Source: Bacteroidales bacterium (GTDB lineage Bacteria > Bacteroidota > Bacteroidia > Bacteroidales > P3). From it: 5,864 nucleotides of DNA. The stretch spans positions 1-5,864 of the forward strand of contig JALNVJ010000102.1 in the NCBI GenBank assembly GCA_023227645.1, given 5' to 3'. Every line of letters starts with the position of its first letter. Position 1 is the stretch's first letter. Both the position numbers and the translations under genes were made by a program. Under the pieces are notes generated by a model. That model saw only the letters and a program-made list of their open reading frames with translations. It ran no database searches and was not told the DNA's origin. Shown here piece by piece: positions 1-5,864 of this stretch.

Positions 1-1020
1 AATACTTATAATGGAAGTGATCAAGCTAACTTTGTTCAACTTATATCAACTTCCAATAAAGGAGTGATAGATGCTTTTAATAATATAATTCAAGAAGGAA
101 AAATTAAAGTTACTTATGTGCCGGGAAATCACGATTTAACTATAACTGCTGAAAATGTTGACCTTATTCTTCCAGGGATAAATCAGGCACGTGACAATGA
201 ACTGGGATTGGGTACATACACGCCATCGGATATGCCAATATTGGCAATTGAACATGGACACCGCTACAATTTTTTCTGTGCACCCGACCCCATTTCAAAT
301 CAAATTATTGCCCCTGGCACCATATTGCCTCCAGGATATTTCTTTACAAGAATAGCTGCACTTCACCATATACAAGAATGCCATACTGCTGGCGACACAA
401 TACAAGTTCTTACTCAAAATACTTCTGGCAATGAAAGCCAAAATCTACTATTCACATATTGGAGAGTATGGCAATGGGCAGTAAATTATCTGCCAATAGA
501 AAATAAATTTGATGAGAATATTATTGTAACTAATGTTGATGGATTCACTGGCACTTATTCTATAAACGATTTATTGCCTTATCAAACAAGTACTGGTGGG
601 CTTATAAGTGTTAATCTTTATAATGGAATTCAGGACACATGGAATCAAAGACAATCACTCAATCATGTGGCAGTTAATATTCCAGCTAGTCAAGCAATTG
701 CAAATTCTGCCGTTGCAAGTGAATCGGATAATCAGGCAAAGAATCAATATTTTTTAAATCCAAATTCAAATAAAAGAATTGTTGTCTTTGGACATACTCA
801 CGATGCTAAAATTATTTCATCTACAAACAATAACGAACAAAAAACAATATATGCAAACTCTGGAACATGGATTGATAATAATAATTCAGCTCCAACAACA
901 ATGAATTTTGTAGTAATTACCCCACAAAATGCCAATGCTTCTTCTAAAACATTTGTAAAACTTTACAACTATCAAAATGGAGTTGTAACAAAAATGGCGG
1001 AAGACTCAATGCACTATTAA
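1..1020 (+). CDS. Calcineurin-like metallophosphoesterase, C-terminal part (5' end outside window)
   Basis: The reading frame is open from the first base of the window, so the gene starts upstream; 339 codons are visible before the TAA. It shows the last three metal-binding motifs of the calcineurin-like phosphoesterase fold: GNHD at 124-135 (visible residues 42-45), an EHGH motif at 250-261 (His85 and His87), and GHTHD at 790-804 (residues 264-268), followed by a 'NSGTW' strand. The first two motifs (DxH and GDxxD) would lie upstream and cannot be checked. Enzymes of this fold use two metal ions to hydrolyse phosphate esters. The HGH motif recalls the LpxH-like branch, but about 175 residues separate it from GHTH, clearly more than I expect for LpxH, so the substrate is not assigned. 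A GTG at 64 could start a shorter protein, but that would discard half of the catalytic core. The gene converges on the S41 peptidase gene with a 47-bp gap. Confidence 0.85.
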   Translation, partial: NTYNGSDQANFVQLISTSNKGVIDAFNNIIQEGKIKVTYVPGNHDLTITAENVDLILPGINQARDNELGLGTYTPSDMPILAIEHGHRYNFFCAPDPISNQIIAPGTILPPGYFFTRIAALHHIQECHTAGDTIQVLTQNTSGNESQNLLFTYWRVWQWAVNYLPIENKFDENIIVTNVDGFTGTYSINDLLPYQTSTGGLISVNLYNGIQDTWNQRQSLNHVAVNIPASQAIANSAVASESDNQAKNQYFLNPNSNKRIVVFGHTHDAKIISSTNNNEQKTIYANSGTWIDNNNSAPTTMNFVVITPQNANASSKTFVKLYNYQNGVVTKMAEDSMHY

Positions 1021-1067
1021 CGGTAAATAGAAGAAACCTCTCTCCAATATATCAAGATAATTCTAAT

Positions 1068-2831
1068 TTATTTACTAATTATACTATTATATACTTTATC
1101 GTCCTTTATTACTTTTATTGCTTTTTGAAGTCCATCGTCTGTTTCTTTAATGGATTGGTAATAATAATTTACTCCATATAGATTTCTCGCAATCATAGCC
1201 TTTAAAGTTGCCTCAATAAAAAGATTTGATCTACTTATCATTTCTTTCATCTTATCATCTTCTTTTTTAGCTTGTGTAATAACTTCATTTAAAAGTTCTT
1301 TATCGGAAAGGAGTTCTTTCGCATAGGTTTCATACGAGCTATAGTTTTGAGATACTGTATCCTTAGTTTGTTTAATAATATAGTTTAGAACCATTGAATT
1401 TACCCATTCCTTCTTTATTTCGTTTTGTTCAACTCCTTCTTTTTTTGCAAACGCACTAAACTTATCCATTAAATTAAGACTTGAATATGATCTATTATAG
1501 TCCTCAAAAGTTGGATTCTCTCTAAGAAAACTCTCTCTATTTTCTTCCATCCATTGCATAGAGAAATTATTAAAAACTCCTTTTGAGCGAAGGTTGATTA
1601 AATAATCAGAAGCTCTTGAAGTGTCAATCGGAACAAAGACGTCTGGCATTATTCCACCCCCACCATATACAATTCTTCCGTTTGCAGTTGTGTATTTAAG
1701 AGAATCTGGGAAAGTTATTGAATCAGGAGTGATAAGTTCTTTGTGTTGATAGCGTTTCATATAGTCATTATAGTATGAATCTAAACCGTCATCCCAAGGC
1801 TTTTGAATACATCGTCCACTTGGAGTGTAATATCGTGAAGTTGTTAATCTTATTTGAGAACCATCGGGCAAGTTAAACGGTCTTTGAACTAAACCCTTAC
1901 CAAAACTCCTTCTGCCTACAATAACTCCTCTATCCCAGTCTTGAATTGCTCCTGAAACAATTTCTGAAGCAGATGCAGAACTTTCATCAATTAATAATAC
2001 CACCTTTCCTTTCTCAAAAGCCCCCTTTCTTTCTGCATTAAAATCATATCTTGGAGATGAAACACCTTCTGTATATACTAAAAGCTTATTGTCACTTAGG
2101 AACTCATCACATATTTTAAATGCAACATCTAAATATCCACCGCCATTTCCTCTAAGATCAAAGATTAATTCTTTCATTCCTTGTTTCTTTAGGCCTTCAA
2201 TTGCCTCAACAACTTCTTCTGTTGATTTTTGAGCAAATCTATCAAGGCGAATATACCCAAGAGTTTTATCCAACATAAACCAAGTATCAACACTAGTAAT
2301 AGGTATCTTATCTCTAATGATTTCAAATACAATAGGTTCTTTTCTCCCTCTTCTTTCAATAGTTAACTCAATCTTAGTACCCTTTACTCCTCTTAAGTTA
2401 TTAAAAACAAAATCATTCTTAATTGTATCACCTGTTGCAAATTTATCCCCAACTTTAATTATTTTATCTCCTGGCATAACTCCAACTTTTTCCGAAGGAC
2501 CTCCTCTAATAACATCAACCACATGAATTGTATCTTTCATTATTTGAAAAGAAATTCCTACCCCATCAAAGTTCCCAACTAATGGTTCATTCATTTTTTG
2601 TACATCTTCCTTTGAAATATAAACAGAATGAGGATCTAATTCTTTCAACATATTAACAATTCCCTTTTCAACAATTTTTGGCATATCAGGCTTTTCAGCA
2701 TAATAATATCTTATCATATTTAAAGTAAAAGACATCTTGTTATCTGTTAATAATAGTTCAGACTTATCAACATTTTGAGCAGTTAAAAATGTGGGAATTA
2801 ATAAAATTAAAGAAAAAATAATTTGTTTCAT
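1068..2831 (-). CDS. ctpA: S41 family C-terminal processing peptidase (CtpA/Prc type), exported
   Basis: This 587-residue serine protease cleaves exported proteins near their C termini, using a PDZ domain to recognise substrates. A signal peptide spans residues 1-18, with a hydrophobic run ending in FLTA and likely cleavage before Gln19, so the mature enzyme should be periplasmic. An N-terminal helical segment (about 25-85) is followed by a PDZ domain (about 88-175, containing the GPSEKVGVMPGDKI stretch). The S41 catalytic core (about 185-405) contains DLRGNGGG at 225-232. The Ser/Lys dyad reads as Ser287 (in SSASASE) and Lys312, with Gln316 in FGKGLVQ; the Ser-to-Lys spacing of 25 and Lys-to-Gln spacing of 4 match CtpB-type enzymes. 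The remaining ~180 residues are a charged, mostly helical C-terminal extension. Length and layout look normal for Bacteroidota. The ATG at 2831 is chosen because it gives a clean signal peptide. The gene is divergent from lepB. The symbol is a family name rather than proven orthology; prc is an alternative. Confidence 0.95.
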   Translation of the reverse strand: MKQIIFSLILLIPTFLTAQNVDKSELLLTDNKMSFTLNMIRYYYAEKPDMPKIVEKGIVNMLKELDPHSVYISKEDVQKMNEPLVGNFDGVGISFQIMKDTIHVVDVIRGGPSEKVGVMPGDKIIKVGDKFATGDTIKNDFVFNNLRGVKGTKIELTIERRGRKEPIVFEIIRDKIPITSVDTWFMLDKTLGYIRLDRFAQKSTEEVVEAIEGLKKQGMKELIFDLRGNGGGYLDVAFKICDEFLSDNKLLVYTEGVSSPRYDFNAERKGAFEKGKVVLLIDESSASASEIVSGAIQDWDRGVIVGRRSFGKGLVQRPFNLPDGSQIRLTTSRYYTPSGRCIQKPWDDGLDSYYNDYMKRYQHKELITPDSITFPDSLKYTTANGRIVYGGGGIMPDVFVPIDTSRASDYLINLRSKGVFNNFSMQWMEENRESFLRENPTFEDYNRSYSSLNLMDKFSAFAKKEGVEQNEIKKEWVNSMVLNYIIKQTKDTVSQNYSSYETYAKELLSDKELLNEVITQAKKEDDKMKEMISRSNLFIEATLKAMIARNLYGVNYYYQSIKETDDGLQKAIKVIKDDKVYNSIISK

Positions 2832-2853
2832 AGCAATAATAAATTATACTTTG
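2822..2853 (+). promoter_or_regulatory. Candidate Bacteroidota-type promoter for lepB
   Basis: A TTTG at 2822-2825 is followed after exactly 19 bases by TATACTTTG at 2845-2853. The Bacteroidota primary sigma factor recognises TTTG, 19-21 bases, then TAnnTTTG. Here the downstream box matches apart from one extra base between TA and TTTG. Transcription would start near 2860, giving a leader of roughly 40 bases before the lepB ATG at 2904. The upstream box lies inside the first codons of the divergent S41 peptidase gene (its start codon is 2829-2831), so the two genes may compete for this region. The assignment rests on consensus matching alone. Confidence 0.4.
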
Positions 2854-2903
2854 TCGTTAATAAAACTTGAGATGCAAAAGTAATAATAAAAAATTAAATA
2901 TTG

Positions 2904-4628
2904 ATGAGCTTATACACAATAATATTAGTAGTTCTGTTAGCAGTTTCCTTTATTGGTTTATGGAAAATCTTCCAAAAGGCTGGTTACAAAGGATGGTATA
3001 GTATTGTTCCGATACTTAACGCATGGTATGCAGTAAAAATTATAAATAAAAAGTTTTGGTGGTTTATTTACTGCCTAATTCCTTTTATTAATATATTTGT
3101 TGCAATGCTTATCATTATAGAAATAATGAAAAGCTTCCGTAAAAACGGCTTACTAATACAAATTGCCGGTGTAATATTTCCTTTTATTATTTTACCTTGG
3201 TTGGGCTTTTCTAAAAAAGAAACATATACTCATCCTTCAGAACTTCCAGAGATAAAGAACTCTGCAGTTAGAGAATGGGCTGATGCAATTCTTTTTGCGG
3301 TTATTGCAGCTTCAATAATTAGAATGTTTTTCTTCGAAGCATACACAATCCCTACTTCATCTATGGAAAAATCACTCTTAGTAGGAGATTACCTTTTTGT
3401 AAGTAAAGTAGCGTATGGTCCAAGAATACCAAATACTCCAATTGCATTTCCATTAGTTCATCACACTATTCCGGGATTGAATATTAAATCCTACGTTGAA
3501 TGGCTTAAATTGGATTACCACCGCTTCCCTGGCATTAGCCACATAAAGAGAGGGGATGCTGTAGTGTTTAATTTCCCTGATGGAGATACACTTTCATCAA
3601 CATATCAAAGCGCAGAAAGTTATTATAGTTTGGTAAGAAAATATGGAAGAGATAGAGTTTGGAATTCGCCTCAAGAATTTGGAGATATTATTGTTAGACC
3701 TGTTGATAAGAGAGAGAATTTTATTAAAAGATTAATTGGTCTACCGGGAGAAACCCTACATATTGAGAACCAAGTTGTGTTTATTGATGGCAAGGCAATT
3801 GAAAGCCCAAAAGACTATCAAATTACATATAAGATAGAAACAGAAAATGGAGCTACTATAAATGAAAATGAACTATTAAATATTGGAGTTTCTAAAGAAG
3901 ATATGGACATGATGTATCTTTCATACTATACCAACCTAACAAAACCTCAAATTGAAAGCCTTGCAATAACTCCTTATATTTTAGATATCGAACCGCTAAG
4001 CTCAGAGGGTAAAACCTATTCTTCATTTACTAAAATACCATGTAAGATAATTTTCCATCCTGAACTAATTGATAAGGGTTCTGTTTTGAGAATGGTTGGA
4101 GTTGATAGCACAGATATTAATAATACGATTAACTACCCTACCCTTCCTCTTTCACAAGAATTGGTTACAAAAATTAAGAAATTTCCTTATGTAAAATCAA
4201 TTAAACCTGTTCTTTGCCTAAAGGGATTTGGAGAAAAGCATTTATTCCCTTATAACGAGAGCTTAAATTGGAACGTAGATAATTATGGACCAGTCTTAAT
4301 TCCAAAAAAAGGAATGAAGGTTAGTTTAACTCCTAGTAATGTAGCATTATATAAGCGAGCAATTACAGCATTTGAAAAAAATAGCTTTCAAGAAAGAAAT
4401 GGTAAATACTATATTAATGGTAAAGAGGCAAATTCCTATACTTTTAAAATGAACTATTATTGGATGCAAGGAGATAATAGGCATAATTCTGCAGATAGTA
4501 GGTTTTGGGGATTTGTTCCAGAAGACCATATTGTTGGGAAAGCATCTTTTGTTTGGCTTAGTTTAAATAAAGATATGAGTGGATTAAAGAAAATTAGATG
4601 GAATAAACTATTTAGATTAGTAGAATAA
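2904..4628 (+). CDS. lepB: Signal peptidase I with N-terminal multi-pass membrane extension
   Basis: Type I signal peptidase (family S26) cleaves signal peptides from exported proteins at the outer face of the inner membrane. Residues 1-101 form a hydrophobic extension with about three or four membrane segments (near 3-20, 31-47, 51-75, 84-101), resembling the DUF5684-type region seen in other Bacteroidota LepB proteins. The usual anchor helix is at 126-144. Box B follows as IPTSSMEKSLLVGD, with catalytic Ser153. Box C is RGDAVVFNFP (216-225). Box D is FIKRLIGLPGE, with general-base Lys275. Box E is GDNRHNSADSR (523-533), followed by FWGFVPEDHIVGKA. About 220 residues separate boxes D and E, far more than in E. 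coli LepB; large inserts here are common in this phylum. Start: the ATG at 2904 is preferred over the TTG immediately before it (2901). No Shine-Dalgarno is visible, only A-rich sequence. All catalytic residues are intact, at 574 residues. Confidence 0.95.
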   Translation: MSLYTIILVVLLAVSFIGLWKIFQKAGYKGWYSIVPILNAWYAVKIINKKFWWFIYCLIPFINIFVAMLIIIEIMKSFRKNGLLIQIAGVIFPFIILPWLGFSKKETYTHPSELPEIKNSAVREWADAILFAVIAASIIRMFFFEAYTIPTSSMEKSLLVGDYLFVSKVAYGPRIPNTPIAFPLVHHTIPGLNIKSYVEWLKLDYHRFPGISHIKRGDAVVFNFPDGDTLSSTYQSAESYYSLVRKYGRDRVWNSPQEFGDIIVRPVDKRENFIKRLIGLPGETLHIENQVVFIDGKAIESPKDYQITYKIETENGATINENELLNIGVSKEDMDMMYLSYYTNLTKPQIESLAITPYILDIEPLSSEGKTYSSFTKIPCKIIFHPELIDKGSVLRMVGVDSTDINNTINYPTLPLSQELVTKIKKFPYVKSIKPVLCLKGFGEKHLFPYNESLNWNVDNYGPVLIPKKGMKVSLTPSNVALYKRAITAFEKNSFQERNGKYYINGKEANSYTFKMNYYWMQGDNRHNSADSRFWGFVPEDHIVGKASFVWLSLNKDMSGLKKIRWNKLFRLVE

Positions 4629-4731
4629 AAAAGATAAATAGAAAGAAAAATAGATATATATATATAAGAGATAGAATTATTATTGAACGCCACAATAGAT
4701 AATTAATTATTAATCATAAACAATCAACACA
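4629..4731. other. AT-rich spacer between lepB and the response regulator gene
   Basis: This 103-bp spacer has no hairpin that looks like an intrinsic terminator, so read-through from lepB into the regulator is possible. It contains an alternating AT run (4654-4666, 13 bases) and a perfect 12-base palindrome, ATAATTAATTAT (4699-4710), ending 21 bases before the regulator start. I could not find a good TTTG / TAnnTTTG promoter pair in it. The bases just before the ATG (ATCAACACA) lack a Shine-Dalgarno, as is usual in Bacteroidota. Confidence 0.5.
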
Positions 4732-5466
4732 ATGAGAACAGTAAAATTATTATTAGCAGAAAGTGATATGAATTTAGGACCAATCCTAAAGACATATTTT
4801 GATCAAAATGGACTTCCAACAATTTTGGTTACAGACGGAGAATCAGCGTTAAAGGTTTATTCATCAGAAGAAATTGATTTTGTTATATTAGAAACATCAT
4901 TACAAGTAATGGATGGTTTTATGGCTGCAGAAGCAATAAGAGATCTTGACCCTTCAATTCCTATACTATTTATATCTGAAAAGCATCAATCACAGAAAGA
5001 TATTGTAAAAGGATTTGAAATGGGAGCCGACGATTACCTTCGCAAACCATTTTCAATGGAAGAAATACTATGTAGAGTAAAAGCTATTTCAAGAAGATCA
5101 ATTGGAGAAAGACCAGAGGATAATATTTTCAAAATTGGAGAATACTACACTTTTGACTATAACCGCCACATAATTATCTTCAAAGGAAATACCGAATTTA
5201 AGGCAGAGGAAATAAGACTTACAGGAAAAGAAAGCGAGTTATTAAAAATCTTTTCATTAAGTATGAATCAAACAGTAGATCGTGCAGTTATTCTTCAAAA
5301 AGTTTGGAAAAACGATACCTATTTCAACGCAAGAAGTATGGACGTTTATATTACTAAGCTTAGAAAATACCTACGCTATGATTCAGATGTAAAGCTTGCA
5401 AATCAACATGGCGTTGGATTTAAACTAACAATACAAAAACAACCTCTTGGTATGATGAGAAAATAA
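4732..5466 (+). CDS. rprY: OmpR-family response regulator, RprY-like, with atypical receiver lacking the phosphoacceptor Asp
   Basis: This 244-residue protein has a receiver domain (about 4-121) joined to an OmpR/PhoB winged-helix DNA-binding domain (about 132-233). The DNA-binding part is typical: LTGKESELL at 163-171, a recognition-helix region FNARSMDVYITKLRKYLR (198-215), and a GVGFKL wing hairpin (227-232). Both halves resemble Bacteroides/Porphyromonas RprY, notably the YFNARSMDVYITKLRK stretch and GADDYLRKPFSMEE. The receiver is degenerate. The position aligned with OmpR Asp55 is Glu54 (GAA at 4891-4893). The acidic pair reads Glu10-Ser11. The Thr/Ser switch residue is Ser82. Lys105 and Tyr102 are retained. 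This suggests a regulator that is constitutively active or controlled without phosphotransfer. No histidine kinase gene is in the window. The gene follows lepB on the same strand after 103 bp and ends 14 bases before an intrinsic terminator. Family assignment is firm; RprY orthology is probable. Confidence 0.93.
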   Translation: MRTVKLLLAESDMNLGPILKTYFDQNGLPTILVTDGESALKVYSSEEIDFVILETSLQVMDGFMAAEAIRDLDPSIPILFISEKHQSQKDIVKGFEMGADDYLRKPFSMEEILCRVKAISRRSIGERPEDNIFKIGEYYTFDYNRHIIIFKGNTEFKAEEIRLTGKESELLKIFSLSMNQTVDRAVILQKVWKNDTYFNARSMDVYITKLRKYLRYDSDVKLANQHGVGFKLTIQKQPLGMMRK

Positions 5467-5480
5467 AAATAGTAAAAGAG

Positions 5481-5516
5481 CTTCTAAAACCCTGAAAAGT
5501 TTTAGAAGTTTTTTTT
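5481..5516 (+). terminator. Intrinsic terminator after the response regulator gene
   Basis: A perfect 10-bp inverted repeat, CTTCTAAAAC (5481-5490) and GTTTTAGAAG (5499-5508), encloses an 8-base loop (CCTGAAAA) and is followed at once by eight T residues (5509-5516). The A-rich left flank (5475-5479) could pair with part of the T-run and lengthen the stem. It lies 14 bases beyond the regulator's stop codon and should end the transcript of that gene, and of lepB if the two are co-transcribed. The stem is AT-rich, but its length and the T-tract make the call solid. Confidence 0.9.
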
Positions 5517-5750
5517 ATATCTTTTAAATATCATTTTCCAGTTCACGTCTTTTGTATAGGATTTTCATATCGAAAAAGATCCTCAAAAATAAAAACTAAA
5601 CCTCTATTTATTAATTAAATAAGGGCTCAGATGAAATATTTGGGTATTAGTGTTATTTTTGCATAAAAAGGAGATTTGGAAAAAGCACTAATAGGTTATT
5701 ATTTATTAATCTAGTAAATCCTGATTCTGACTAAAAAAACGTACTCAAAA
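5517..5750. other. Non-coding stretch with no recognised gene
   Basis: No open frame of plausible gene length is present on either strand. A weak bulged inverted repeat, AGGATTTTC (5558-5566) against GAAA...ATCCT (5572-5583), has no T-tract on either side. An ATG at 5631 opens only eleven codons. I see no tRNA cloverleaf, rRNA-like sequence or convincing promoter pair here. It is most likely a spacer or the decayed flank of a gene lying outside the window. Confidence 0.6.
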
Positions 5751-5834
5751 TTTTTCCTTAATAAAAAAAGATTTTTCCTTAATAAAAAAGTTTTTTTCCT
5801 TAATATAAATTTTTTTTTCCTTAATATAAATTCA
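5751..5834. repeat. Tandem array of four 21-bp direct repeats
   Basis: Four contiguous units start at 5751, 5772, 5793 and 5814, each exactly 21 bases long. All begin with the same 13 bases, TTTTTCCTTAATA. The 8-base tails differ: AAAAAAGA, AAAAAGTT, TAAATTTT and TAAATTCA. Units 1-2 and units 3-4 therefore form two similar pairs, which suggests stepwise duplication. The 21-base period equals two turns of B-form DNA, so each CC step and T-tract faces the same side of the helix; this would favour intrinsic curvature or side-by-side protein binding. It could be a simple variable-number tandem repeat, a curved or upstream-activating region for a gene to the right, or an iteron-like binding array. 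The sequence alone does not decide between these. Confidence 0.9.
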
Positions 5835-5864
5835 ATTAGATTAAATCTATTTTCCTACAAACCT

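Noticed and set aside
64..66. GTG as the start of the metallophosphoesterase
   Set aside because: The frame is open all the way to base 1, and starting here would remove the first two metal-binding motifs that the fold requires. It is more likely an internal Val codon.
1021..1067. Terminator between the two convergent genes
   Set aside because: The 47-bp gap has no inverted repeat with a usable stem, so no terminator can be supported there.
2317..2526. Plus-strand open frame of 69 codons inside the S41 peptidase gene
   Set aside because: It lies antisense to the conserved PDZ-coding region and has no recognisable protein features.
2901..2903. TTG as the start codon of lepB
   Set aside because: An ATG follows immediately at 2904 in the same frame. 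Adding one residue gains nothing, and no ribosome-binding signal favours the TTG.
4347..4693. Minus-strand open frames opposite the end of lepB
   Set aside because: They are antisense to the box E coding region, which is clearly conserved, and encode low-complexity hydrophobic sequence without motifs.
5558..5583. Bulged hairpin as a second terminator
   Set aside because: The stem carries a 3-base bulge and there is no T-tract downstream on either strand.
5639..5661. TTTG followed by TATTTTTG as a Bacteroidota promoter
   Set aside because: The downstream box fits TAnnTTTG, but only 11 bases separate it from the TTTG, where 19-21 are expected.
5751..5834. CRISPR array
   Set aside because: The repeats are directly adjacent with no 30-40 base spacers, the units are too short and too AT-rich, and no cas genes are present.

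Overview
The window is AT-rich bacterial DNA with three complete protein genes, one gene cut by the left edge, and a gene-poor right end. Several signs point to Bacteroidota, probably Bacteroidales. There are no clear Shine-Dalgarno sequences. A TTTG / TA-n-TTTG type promoter precedes lepB. The signal peptidase I has a multi-pass membrane extension and a 'RPVDKREN' signature. The response regulator resembles Bacteroides/Porphyromonas RprY. These assignments come from motif reading and recalled family knowledge; no search was run.

Layout: positions 1-1020 (+) hold the C-terminal part of a calcineurin-like metallophosphoesterase whose start lies left of the window. It converges on a secreted S41 C-terminal processing peptidase (1068-2831, -). 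A 72-bp divergent intergenic region separates that gene from lepB, signal peptidase I (2904-4628, +). A 103-bp AT-rich spacer then leads to an OmpR-family, RprY-like response regulator (4732-5466, +), which ends in a strong intrinsic terminator (5481-5516). The last ~350 bases carry no recognisable gene. They do carry a compact array of four direct repeats with an exact 21-bp period (5751-5834).

Functionally, lepB and the S41 peptidase are both envelope proteolysis genes: LepB removes signal peptides at the inner membrane and the S41 enzyme trims or degrades exported proteins. The S41 peptidase itself starts with a signal peptide that LepB could cleave. The regulator may act on envelope or stress genes, but nothing in the window fixes its regulon, and no histidine kinase is present.

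The two observations most worth following up are both at the right. The regulator's receiver domain has Glu instead of the phosphoacceptor Asp, together with a lost acidic-pocket residue and a Thr-to-Ser change, so it may work without phosphorylation. The 21-bp array has an invariant 13-base core and a variable 8-base tail, and its function is unknown. I did not find convincing evidence of a wholly new multi-gene system.
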